DNA from: CAZVLE01 sp964627855
Lineage (GTDB): Bacteria > Bacillota > Dethiobacteria > DTU022
NCBI GenBank assembly: GCA_964627855.1
Contig: CAZVLE010000081.1
Coordinates: 1-18,799 of the forward strand
Reading direction: 5' to 3'
DNA length: 18,799 bases
Shown here: piece by piece, positions 1-7,188 of the stretch
Numbering within the stretch: the first letter of the stretch is position 1
How the letters are laid out: the number at the start of each line of letters is the position of its first letter
Position numbers and translations under genes: made by a program
Notes under the pieces: generated by a model
Told to the model about the DNA's origin: nothing
Database searches by the model: none
What the model saw: the letters and a program-made list of their open reading frames with translations, nothing else

Positions 1-1233
1 GAAGGTGTATTTCATCCTTCGGTTACCAAAATGGTTTTAGAAAATCATAAGTCGCATACCATAGTTCAAGACACATTGAAAGGTAAAGAACTGCTTACAA
101 CAGGCTGTCCCGTTTTTAATGATGATGGCAGTATTTTTAGGGTAATTGTAAACATTCGAGACGTATCACAATTATTCGAGCTCAAACAAAAACTTCGAGA
201 AACAGAAATTTTAAAAAATGGGTATTACTACGAGTTAATCGAATCAGGGAATTACAGAAATTACACTGAAGAGCTTTTCATTAATAGCGACCAAATGGTA
301 AACCTTGTAAAATATATCCATAAGTTTGCCTCTTCAGATTCAACAGTTTTAATATCAGGAGAATCAGGCGTCGGAAAAGGGTTAATTGCTCACTTAATTC
401 ACAAGCTTAGCACACGAAAGGATAAGCCATTTATTAATGTCAACTGTGGTGCCATTCCGGAAAATTTGCTTGAAAGCGAGCTTTTTGGCTATACGGGTGG
501 GGCTTTCACGGGAGCAGACAAAAAAGGTAAAATTGGTAAAATTGAACTGGCTAATCATGGTACGCTTTTTTTGGATGAAATTACTGAATTACCTTTTAAC
601 CTGCAGGTAAAACTGCTGCACTTTGTGCAAGAGAAAGCTATTTCCAGAATCGGGGATGATAAAAAAACAAACCTCGACATTCGAATCATAGCTGCGACAA
701 ATCGAGACATTAATGAAATGGTTTCGAAAAAACAGTTCAGAGAAGACTTATTTTTCCGACTTAACGTTATACCAATCGAAATACCTCCTTTAAGGGAAAG
801 AGTTGAAGATATTGAGCCGTTGACAAACTTTTTCTTGGATAAATTAAATAAAAAGTATCGCTGTCAAAAAGGTCTTGATGCAGAAGCAATAAATTATTTA
901 AAGAAATATAACTGGCCAGGAAATGTAAGAGAACTTGAAAACCTCGTAGAAAGGCTGGTAATCATTGTTGATGAAAATTTAATCAGGGCTTCCCATCTGC
1001 CACGTCATATAATTGGCGATGATTGCGACAACAAGGCTATTAAGACAGAAAATAAGTTCTCCACAATAGAGTTGCAACCACTTGAGCAAGCCAAACAGCT
1101 TTTAGAAAAAACTATACTACAGAAAGCTGCATCACTCTGTAATAGTACTTATGAAATAGCTAAAGAGCTAAATACCAGTCAACCAACGATCGTACGAAAG
1201 ATGAAAAAATATAGTATTAAACTTAACCATTAG
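1..1233 (+). CDS. Sigma-54-dependent transcriptional activator (PAS, AAA+, HTH), 5' end missing
   Basis: The reading frame is open from base 1, so the gene starts outside the window and the first Met at 31 is internal. The visible part starts in the end of a PAS-type sensor domain (about residues 15-55 counted from base 1). An AAA+ sigma-54 interaction domain follows: Walker A GESGVGKG near residue 120, the sigma-54 contact loop GAFTGA at 167-172 (bases 499-516), Walker B GTLFLDEI, the FREDLFFRLNV segment and WPGNVRELENL. The C-terminus is a Fis-type helix-turn-helix (EIAKELNTSQPTIVRKMKKY). Such proteins hydrolyse ATP to open promoters held by sigma-54 RNA polymerase after sensing a small molecule or redox cue. 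The aminotransferase downstream is a plausible target by position only. The gene is much AT-richer than its neighbours. Confidence 0.95.
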   Translation, partial: EGVFHPSVTKMVLENHKSHTIVQDTLKGKELLTTGCPVFNDDGSIFRVIVNIRDVSQLFELKQKLRETEILKNGYYYELIESGNYRNYTEELFINSDQMVNLVKYIHKFASSDSTVLISGESGVGKGLIAHLIHKLSTRKDKPFINVNCGAIPENLLESELFGYTGGAFTGADKKGKIGKIELANHGTLFLDEITELPFNLQVKLLHFVQEKAISRIGDDKKTNLDIRIIAATNRDINEMVSKKQFREDLFFRLNVIPIEIPPLRERVEDIEPLTNFFLDKLNKKYRCQKGLDAEAINYLKKYNWPGNVRELENLVERLVIIVDENLIRASHLPRHIIGDDCDNKAIKTENKFSTIELQPLEQAKQLLEKTILQKAASLCNSTYEIAKELNTSQPTIVRKMKKYSIKLNH

Positions 1234-1266
1234 CCCTCTGTACATTTCTATTCATACCCAAAGATT

Positions 1267-1291
1267 TGAGATTCCTTATCTTAAAATCTCA
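1267..1291. repeat. Inverted repeat after the activator gene
   Basis: TGAGATT (1267-1273) and AATCTCA (1285-1291) form a perfect 7-bp stem with an 11-nt loop, 34 bases after the activator stop codon. No T tract follows, so it is a poor intrinsic terminator. It could be a weak transcript end or an operator half-site pair. Confidence 0.35.
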
Positions 1292-1495
1292 TTCAAGAGG
1301 GTAGCGGGTTGACCAGGAACATCTTTTTAATCAGTACATCATAACATTTGGAATTATACTCAAAGCCGGATTCGCTAAAATTCTGTCTTCGCCTGAATGA
1401 TCCAATTGATCGAATTTTTTTACCACTATTATTTTGATGGCTTAAGTTTTTGCACAAGGTTTATTCGATAGTGATCTGCTGCAGCCAATGTTGTA

Positions 1496-1534
1496 CTTTT
1501 GGACTCCTTGGTATCATACTTCAGCTTTTGGACT
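1496..1534. repeat. Direct repeat CTTTTGGACT x2
   Basis: CTTTTGGACT occurs at 1496-1505 and exactly again at 1525-1534, a 29-base period. A second short repeat, GGGTAGCG, occurs at 1299-1306 and 1541-1548. All lie in the 454-base stretch between the sigma-54 activator and the aminotransferase start, where I see no convincing gene. They may be regulator binding sites. Confidence 0.4.
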
Positions 1535-1636
1535 TTATGGGGGTAGCGTAAACACCAGATTAGCTGCTCACACAGTTGTATTTTACGTTGTCTTATCAAA
1601 ACGCTGCCTGGGAGTAAGGGGTTCGTTATTTATATG

Positions 1637-1645
1637 TGCTAAAAT
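1637..1645 (+). promoter_or_regulatory. Candidate extended -10 promoter for the aminotransferase
   Basis: TGCTAAAAT is an extended -10 element (TGn followed by 5 of 6 matches to TATAAT). No -35 hexamer is visible at 16-18 bases upstream. A start near 1652 would leave about 36 bases of leader before the TTG start at 1688. Confidence 0.35.
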
Positions 1646-1687
1646 TAAACAGATAGCGCAATTAAAAACCAGGTGGAGGTGGCACTA

Positions 1688-3004
1688 TTGGCCGGCGCAG
1701 AAGAACTGGAAAGAGAATACGTACTTCGCTCATGGTCTATGCAAAAAAACATGCCCTATGAAGAGATTACCGGTGCCGAAGGGTGCTGGTTCTGGAACAG
1801 GGAAGGGAAGAAATATCTCGACTTCTCCTCTCAGTGGATCAATACGAACATTGGCCATCAACACCCCAAGATCGTGAAAGCTATTAGTGAACAGGCAGGC
1901 AAGCTTTGTTATATTGCCCCCAGTTTTGGTCATGAACTTAGAGGTGAACTGGCTCGTTTAATCATCGAACACTCTCCGGGCGATCTTACCAAGGTCTTTT
2001 TTACAGTTGGGGGTGGTGAATCCAATGATACAGCCATTAACCTCGTTCGCCAGGTAACCGGACGCCATAAAATTCTGGCCCGTTACCGCTCCTATCATGG
2101 CTCGACCCTTGGTGGCCTGAGCATTACAGGTGACCCACGCCGCCACCCTGCTGAGCCCCTGCTGCCGGGCGTAGTAAGAATTTTTGATCCTTACTGTTAC
2201 CGCTGCAGTTTTGGCCAATCTTATCCCGCCTGTAACCTGGAATGCGCCGAACATATCCGCGAGACCATCCTTTATGAAGACCCGGCAACTGTCGCAGCTG
2301 TTTTTATTGAACCGGTAACCGGTACTAATGGTGTCTTCATTCCGCCCCCCGAATATCTGCCCAGGATCAGGGATATATGTGATCAATTTGGCATCCTGCT
2401 GGTAGCAGATGAAGTCATGTCAGGTTGGGGCCGCACCGGCAAATGGTTCGGGGTAGATAACTGGAATGTCGTACCTGATTTGATGACCATGGCTAAAGGT
2501 TTGACCCAGGCTTATGTTCCCCTGGGTGCGGTAGTAGTTAATGAAAAAATAGCCAGGCATTATGACGATCAATTATTCTGCTACGGACTCACAGCCAGCG
2601 GCCACCCCCTGGCCTGTGCCGCCGGCATAGCAACAATAGAAGTTTATGAAGAAGAAAATCTGGTTGAGCACTCAGCGATGATGGGACAAAAACTGGCAAA
2701 GAGACTGCATGAGCTTGCAGAGAAACATCCTTCCGTTGGCGAAGTGCGCTCCCTCGGTCTGTTTGGAGCAATTGAACTGGTCAAAAATCGTCAAAGCAGG
2801 GAGCCTTTGTCTCCCTGGAACGGCCCTGATCCCGGTATAATGAGCCAGATCAAGCTGCAGTTGCAGCAGGCGGGAGTATATCTATATCTGCGCTGGAACT
2901 ACATGATTATTGCGCCACCCCTGACGATTAATGACGCTGAGCTTAAAATGGGATTAGATGCTATCGGTGAAAGTCTGGCAGTGGCTGATAAAGCGGTCGT
3001 TTAA
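1688..3004 (+). CDS. Class III PLP-dependent aminotransferase
   Basis: This is a fold-type I, class III aminotransferase, which moves an amino group from a terminal amine or omega-amino acid to a 2-oxo acid. The signature LLVADEVMSGWGRTGKWFG is followed by the PLP Schiff-base lysine in MTMAKGL (K270 from this start). SGHPLACAAG and the C-terminal small domain are complete, and 438 residues is normal for the family. The start is set at TTG 1688 because GGAGG (1675-1679) lies 8 bases before it; the in-frame GTG at 1673 has no ribosome binding site and would add five residues. The overall look recalls taurine- or beta-alanine-pyruvate aminotransferases, but substrate cannot be fixed from sequence. 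The upstream sigma-54 activator suggests induction by an amine or amino acid. Confidence 0.92.
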   Translation: MAGAEELEREYVLRSWSMQKNMPYEEITGAEGCWFWNREGKKYLDFSSQWINTNIGHQHPKIVKAISEQAGKLCYIAPSFGHELRGELARLIIEHSPGDLTKVFFTVGGGESNDTAINLVRQVTGRHKILARYRSYHGSTLGGLSITGDPRRHPAEPLLPGVVRIFDPYCYRCSFGQSYPACNLECAEHIRETILYEDPATVAAVFIEPVTGTNGVFIPPPEYLPRIRDICDQFGILLVADEVMSGWGRTGKWFGVDNWNVVPDLMTMAKGLTQAYVPLGAVVVNEKIARHYDDQLFCYGLTASGHPLACAAGIATIEVYEEENLVEHSAMMGQKLAKRLHELAEKHPSVGEVRSLGLFGAIELVKNRQSREPLSPWNGPDPGIMSQIKLQLQQAGVYLYLRWNYMIIAPPLTINDAELKMGLDAIGESLAVADKAVV

Positions 3005-3013
3005 TAACGGCCG

Positions 3014-3068
3014 AACCTGCCAGTGCCGAAGCCAACACTCTATCTAAGGAGCACTCATGTGCCAGGTT
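3014..3068. repeat. Nested inverted repeats between convergent genes
   Basis: AACCTG (3014-3019) pairs with CAGGTT (3063-3068). Inside this stem lie two more hairpins: AGTG/CACT (3022-3025, 3036-3039) and GCAC-TCAT-GTGC (3051-3062). Together they could fold as a three-way junction. It sits in the 79-base gap between the aminotransferase and the convergent minus-strand gene. No T tract follows on either strand, so a transcript-end role is possible but not typical. Confidence 0.3.
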
Positions 3069-3083
3069 TAGATCCAATTGATC

Positions 3084-4337
3084 TTAATAGCGCCATCTGG
3101 GACCTTCTTCGGTATCTTCAAGAACTACTCCGCTACTCTGTAAAATATTACGAATACCATCGGCCTCAGACCAGCGCTTCTCTTGGCGGTAATCTTCCCG
3201 GAGATCAACCAGCGCATTCACCAGTGCTACAAATTTACGGGGAATAATCGTTGAAGCCCGGTTGATACCCGTACCGGCAAGAACGATCATTTCCCGGTAA
3301 AGCTCCCTGCCCTGAGAAATAAACTCAGGATTTTCTAACTCCAGCTGCCCCTGCCAGAGAAGCCTGTCAGCTTCGAGTAACATCGTGACCATAGCAGTTG
3401 TATCATTATCCTCCAAAGCCTGGTAAAAATTCCTTTCGATGTCGTGCATCGCTTGCCAGAAAGACGATCCGACTTCCAACGCAACAGCGTCTTCTGCCGC
3501 TGACCCAGGAGCTATTGTACTTTTGCTGCCATTCACAGCCAGCCCCTCTTGCATGCAAAGCAGCTCATCAAAACCAATCTTTTCGTGCCGCCCGTACTGC
3601 TTTTCAACCCCGTCACACCTGATGGTCACCTGACCGATACCTTCAACTAGAGCTTCACGGGAAGAAAAATTTAGGATACAGGCTGTGTGTTCATCAATGC
3701 CAAGGATAGTAGTGCCTGAGGGAAGATCTTTTTCCAGGCTGCGAAACCTTCTCTCACCCATATAGCAAAAGCGGGTATCATGGTTCCCTCCTTCAGCATT
3801 ATTCCAGTGGGGAATGACCACAAGATCCAGCCCAAGATTACCCACTATATTCAAACCCTCAATCCAGTGCAAAGGTTCACCAACCTTGTATATTTCATAA
3901 ACGGGAAGAGTGTGACTACCTGCAGTTAGCGCAGCTGCGCTGGCAATGGAAAGACAGCCACCCCTTGTGACCATGGCAGAGAGCAGAGCAGGGATTGGTG
4001 TCTCTTTTAACTGCCGGACTGTATATGTTGGGCTGCCGGGACCAATTAAAACATAGCCGGCTTCACCAACGAGGTGATAGGTTTTTTCTGCCTCAGGAGA
4101 AGATAGAAATTCAGTTGACTTGAATGAGGCAACTTCCATGCTCTGGCCAACCTGATTTTTAAAATATTCAACTGCCCGGCGAGAAAGTAGGTCGACATTT
4201 TCCTGAAAACCTGCCGGTGTATCGAGGAATATTGTTTTTCCCTGCTCTTCTACCCCTGTCATTAGCATTTTATGCATTTCCACCATCGTGGCTGATAATT
4301 CACCCGAACCGATCAAAGCAACGCTACCCCTGACCAT
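3084..4337 (-). CDS. Peptidase S51/cyanophycinase-like protein with a CysRS-type C-terminal tail
   Basis: The first ~265 residues resemble the class I glutamine amidotransferase-like fold of peptidase family S51 (cyanophycinase, PepE). Visible are IGSGELS near the start, IGPGSPTYTVRQL (98-110), a degenerate nucleophile elbow IASAAAL with candidate Ser133, VIPHWNN with His177, and LGIDEHTACIL (212-222), the counterpart of the GIDE segment of cyanophycinases. Residues ~288-370 form a helical region. Residues ~372-417 closely match the extreme C-terminus of cysteinyl-tRNA synthetase (LREDYRQEKRWSEADGIR, then VVLEDTEEGPRWR). No CysRS catalytic HIGH or KMSKS motif is present. The ATG start follows GGGAGGG with an 8-base gap. 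Substrate is unknown: the protein may be a hydrolase, or may have lost activity since the elbow reads SAAA where SAGA is usual. Confidence 0.85.
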   Translation of the reverse strand: MVRGSVALIGSGELSATMVEMHKMLMTGVEEQGKTIFLDTPAGFQENVDLLSRRAVEYFKNQVGQSMEVASFKSTEFLSSPEAEKTYHLVGEAGYVLIGPGSPTYTVRQLKETPIPALLSAMVTRGGCLSIASAAALTAGSHTLPVYEIYKVGEPLHWIEGLNIVGNLGLDLVVIPHWNNAEGGNHDTRFCYMGERRFRSLEKDLPSGTTILGIDEHTACILNFSSREALVEGIGQVTIRCDGVEKQYGRHEKIGFDELLCMQEGLAVNGSKSTIAPGSAAEDAVALEVGSSFWQAMHDIERNFYQALEDNDTTAMVTMLLEADRLLWQGQLELENPEFISQGRELYREMIVLAGTGINRASTIIPRKFVALVNALVDLREDYRQEKRWSEADGIRNILQSSGVVLEDTEEGPRWRY

Positions 4338-4545
4338 GATTTAAGCCCTCCCTTTCCTTTCATAGATAATTTCTTTATTTGATCGATTTTTCCTGTGTTG
4401 GATAGATAAAGCAAACATAAATAACTCATTCGGTTTTAGAGATCCCGTTCCTAGACAAGACTGGAAAAACAGCCGGAAGGTTAAAAGCTGCCTCCTGTTG
4501 AATTACTCTGCCTATTGAGCCCTTTTCAAAATGGGAGGGATTCTA

Positions 4546-5358
4546 ATGTTCGGAAAGGTTGTCGAGGACTCCACCCAGATTGGTGGAAGTGAAATGTATT
4601 ATCTTACCTTCGGTAAGGGCAAGGAACATCTGGTTATCATACCAGGCCTGAGCGAGGGGTTAAAAACAGTAAAGGGTACCGGCTGGATGATGTCCCTTCT
4701 TTACAGGCAATATGCTGCAAACTATCGCATCTGGATCTTCAGCCGCAGGAACGTACTTCCGCAGGGTTTTACCACCAGGGATATGGCCGGAGATCTGGCC
4801 GAAGCAATGGAGAGGCTAAAGCTGAATGCGGTAAGGGTAATGGGGGTATCACAAGGCGGCATGATCGCCCAATGGCTCGCTATAGATAATCCTGATAAAG
4901 TGTCCAGGTTAGTCCTGGTAGTAAGCCTGGCCAGGCAAAATGAAGTTGTTCGGGCGGTTATAAACAGTTGGATTAAAATGGCCGAGGAAGAACGTTTTGC
5001 AGAACTGACAATCGATAGTCTGGAAAAGAACTATACAGCCAGATACCTGCGCAGACTGCGCCCTTTTTACTGGATTTTGAGAAGAATCGGCAAGCCTGAA
5101 TCTAAAGAACGCTACCTTATACAAGCCAGATCCTGTCTGACCCATAATGCTCACAGTGAGCTTTCTAAAATCAAATCTCCGACCCTCGTAATAGGGGGCG
5201 ATTCGGATCAGATCGTCGGAAACGCAGAAGTTCAGGATGAGCTGGCCACCGCCATTCCCGGCAGCCAGCTGGTAGTCTACGAAGGACTGGGGCATAGTGT
5301 TTATGCCGAGGCAAAGGATTTTAACCGCCGCGTTCTAAACTTCCTGAGTAACCATTAA
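4546..5358 (+). CDS. Alpha/beta hydrolase
   Basis: This 270-residue protein has the alpha/beta hydrolase fold: HLVIIPGLSEG near the oxyanion region, the nucleophile elbow GVSQGG with Ser102, a catalytic acid in VIGGDSDQIV (Asp219 or Asp221) and GLGHSVY with His250. A helical lid lies between residues ~125 and 205. It has no signal peptide, so it is likely cytoplasmic. The start is set at ATG 4546 because GGGAGGG (4533-4539) lies 6 bases before it; an in-frame ATG at 4531 overlaps that site. Esterase, lipase or C-C hydrolase activity is possible; the substrate cannot be named. It converges on htpX with an 11-base gap. Confidence 0.9.
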   Translation: MFGKVVEDSTQIGGSEMYYLTFGKGKEHLVIIPGLSEGLKTVKGTGWMMSLLYRQYAANYRIWIFSRRNVLPQGFTTRDMAGDLAEAMERLKLNAVRVMGVSQGGMIAQWLAIDNPDKVSRLVLVVSLARQNEVVRAVINSWIKMAEEERFAELTIDSLEKNYTARYLRRLRPFYWILRRIGKPESKERYLIQARSCLTHNAHSELSKIKSPTLVIGGDSDQIVGNAEVQDELATAIPGSQLVVYEGLGHSVYAEAKDFNRRVLNFLSNH

Positions 5359-5369
5359 TTGCTTTTAGC

Positions 5370-6257
5370 TTATCGAGCCTTTTTCAGGGCCTCGATCCTT
5401 TCTTCAAGGGGCGGATGAGTCATAAACAGGCTTCTCAAGGATGATTTTTGACCCTGCTTACCACTGATACCAAAGGCACTCATCTGGTCTGGAAGGGGTT
5501 GAGCAGTGCTGCGGCGCAACGCTTCCAGGGCGGCAATCATTTTATCCCGGCCGGCAAGATCACTGCCGCCGGCATCAGCCCGAAACTCCCTCCGCCTGCT
5601 GAACCACAACACAACGATCGAGGCCAGAATGCCGAAGATAATCTGCGCTAAAAAAGTAGTCAGGAAAAAACCGATGCCGTGCCCTCTTTCATTTCTGAAA
5701 ATGACTCGATCGACAAAATAGCCTACAACCCGCGAGATAAAGATTACAAAGGTATTGACAACCCCCTGGATCAAAGCCATGGTTACCATATCACCGTTAG
5801 CAACATGGCTAACCTCGTGCCCAAGAACTGCCTCCACTTCATCGCGGTTCATGTTGCTCAAAAGGCCGGTGCTCACTGCAACCAGGGCATTGTTGCGACT
5901 CATCCCCGTTGCAAAGGCATTTGGAGAAGGTGAATCAAATATGGCCACTTCCGGCATACCGATACCGGCATCTTTTGCCTGTTTGCTAACCACATTCAAT
6001 AACCAGTTTTCAGTATCGTTTTGCGGTTTGCCAATTACCCTGGCCCTGGTCATGGCTTTTGCCGACCACTTGGATATGGCCAGGGAAATAAAAGCCCCTC
6101 CAAAACCGATCACAGCGGCAAATATGAGGAGTGCGGTGGTATCCAACCCGACTCCCTGCTCATCAAGAATACTGTCAACCCCTAAAATACTCATAATAAA
6201 ACTAAGCAACAAGATTACTGCCAAATTGGTAAGAATAAACAGGAATACTCTTTTGAT
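5370..6257 (-). CDS. htpX: HtpX, membrane-bound M48 zinc metalloprotease, apparent AUC start
   Basis: HtpX is an integral-membrane zinc protease involved in quality control of membrane proteins. The zinc/catalytic motif HEVSH (His147, Glu148, His151) and the third ligand in RRREFRADAGG (Glu224) are present. Hydrophobic helices lie near residues 5-20, 37-57, 160-177 and 193-215, and THPPLEERIEAL is at the C-terminus. The start is unusual. The conserved family N-terminus is encoded as (I)KRVFLFILTNLAVILLLS, with AUC at 6257-6255 where the initiator Met belongs, and GGGGAGG 8 bases upstream. No ATG, GTG or TTG occurs between the upstream in-frame stop and a TTG at 6224, which has no ribosome binding site and would remove 11 conserved residues. 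Either AUC is used or one base is wrong. Confidence 0.95.
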   Translation of the reverse strand: MKRVFLFILTNLAVILLLSFIMSILGVDSILDEQGVGLDTTALLIFAAVIGFGGAFISLAISKWSAKAMTRARVIGKPQNDTENWLLNVVSKQAKDAGIGMPEVAIFDSPSPNAFATGMSRNNALVAVSTGLLSNMNRDEVEAVLGHEVSHVANGDMVTMALIQGVVNTFVIFISRVVGYFVDRVIFRNERGHGIGFFLTTFLAQIIFGILASIVVLWFSRRREFRADAGGSDLAGRDKMIAALEALRRSTAQPLPDQMSAFGISGKQGQKSSLRSLFMTHPPLEERIEALKKAR

Positions 6258-6264
6258 ATTAACT

Positions 6265-6272
6265 ACCTCCCC
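6265..6272 (-). promoter_or_regulatory. htpX ribosome binding site that fixes the AUC start
   Basis: On the minus strand GGGGAGGT is a near-perfect Shine-Dalgarno sequence. From the last G of GGAGG there are 8 bases (TAGTTAAT) to the AUC codon, ideal spacing for initiation there. The nearest in-frame ordinary start (TTG 6224) is more than 40 bases away. Confidence 0.75.
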
Positions 6273-6300
6273 TTTTCAGGTAAGCTCTGATTCACAGTTA

Positions 6301-6309
6301 ATTATAGCA
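6301..6309 (-). promoter_or_regulatory. Extended -10 promoter for htpX
   Basis: On the minus strand TGCTATAAT is a perfect extended -10 element (TGn-TATAAT). No good -35 is seen. Transcription would start near 6294, giving a leader of about 37 bases before AUC 6257. Confidence 0.5.
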
Positions 6310-6397
6310 AATAAAATTCATCAATGGCATCCACCGGTTTCGACAAAATAGATATTCTTTCTTTAACCGCAATGTTCTAAATTCCTGCTGTTGCGCT

Positions 6398-6425
6398 TTT
6401 GCATAATATAAACATGGTGTATAAT
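6398..6425 (+). promoter_or_regulatory. Promoter for the PHP gene
   Basis: TTTGCA (6398-6403, 4 of 6 matches to TTGACA) and a perfect TATAAT (6420-6425) are separated by 16 bases. Transcription from about 6432 would give a leader of some 27 bases before the GTG start at 6459. Confidence 0.45.
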
Positions 6426-6458
6426 CACAGGGATACTTTGAATCCCGGGAGTGTATGA

Positions 6459-7079
6459 GTGAAAATAGATCTGCATGTTCATACCGGCCATTCCTACGAT
6501 GCCACGGGTAGCCCTGAAGAAGTGCTCACCCGGACCAGGGAAGTGGGATTGGATGGAATCGCTATAACCGAACATAATTCCTACGAAAAAACTAAAACTT
6601 TTCTTGAACTGGCACCCAGTTATAATCTTGCTGTGTTTGCCGGCGCAGAAGTACCCACCATCAACGGCCATTATCTGGTTTTCACTGAAGAGATTGGCCA
6701 CTGGAACCGCTACTGCCGGATGCTATACAAGGCTCAGGAAATCATTGATGAAGCAAACAGGTTAGGCGGCGCTGTCATAGCTGCCCACCCTTATCGCCTG
6801 GGATTAGGTTATGGGGGAGAGGCTGTAAAAAAATTGCATGGTCTCACCGCTATAGAAGTTTATAACGGGGGCAACAATCATAATGACAATAAATTAGCCC
6901 TTGAACTCGCGGCAACCCTTAATCTGCCCGGAACGGGAGGCAGTGATGCCCACTGCATCAAGGATATCGGACGCTGCTACACCGAATTCTTTACTCCCCT
7001 GCAAACCCTTAATGATTTGATTGCAGCTCTTAAGGCAGGGGAATACCTGGCAAGAAATAGCGGGGCACTGAAAAAATAG
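6459..7079 (+). CDS. PHP-domain metal-dependent phosphoesterase
   Basis: This 206-residue protein is a stand-alone PHP domain, the fold used by histidinol phosphatase, PolIII exonuclease and the nucleotide/RNA phosphatases of the YciV (RNase AM) group. Metal-ligand motifs are in family order: DLHVHT (His6, His8), Asp14, TEHN (His39), GAEV (Glu64), AAHPYR (His110) and GSDAH (Asp163, His165). No other domain is present. The GTG start has GGGAG 7 bases upstream (6447-6451); an ATG at 6455 is in another frame. Similar short PHP proteins are usually annotated only as phosphoesterases, and the substrate is not clear here. Confidence 0.92.
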   Translation: MKIDLHVHTGHSYDATGSPEEVLTRTREVGLDGIAITEHNSYEKTKTFLELAPSYNLAVFAGAEVPTINGHYLVFTEEIGHWNRYCRMLYKAQEIIDEANRLGGAVIAAHPYRLGLGYGGEAVKKLHGLTAIEVYNGGNNHNDNKLALELAATLNLPGTGGSDAHCIKDIGRCYTEFFTPLQTLNDLIAALKAGEYLARNSGALKK

Positions 7080-7188
7080 CAGTGTGCCGCCTGCCATAGT
7101 GCTTTGAACAACAACACCAGGTATGATCCATACCAAAAAGAACTAAACGGTTCATTTAGCTGACAGGTAAAAATCTAAATGTGAATAT

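Noticed and set aside
1438..1454. Sigma-54 -24/-12 promoter TGGCTT-N6-TTGCA
   Set aside because: Eleven bases lie between the GG and GC pairs where ten are needed, and sigma-54 spacing is strict. Kept only as a remark.
1488..1877. A 129-codon plus-strand reading frame running into the aminotransferase
   Set aside because: It overlaps most of the well-supported aminotransferase start region in another frame, has no ribosome binding site and matches no family.
5372..5396. ATCGAG/CTCGAT stem as a terminator between the hydrolase and htpX
   Set aside because: The stem lies in the last htpX codons, has an internal mismatch and no T tract follows on either strand.
5755..6351. A 198-codon plus-strand frame opposite htpX
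   Set aside because: It is antisense to an htpX gene with intact zinc motifs, and its composition (many Ser, Thr, Ile) is that of a mirror frame.
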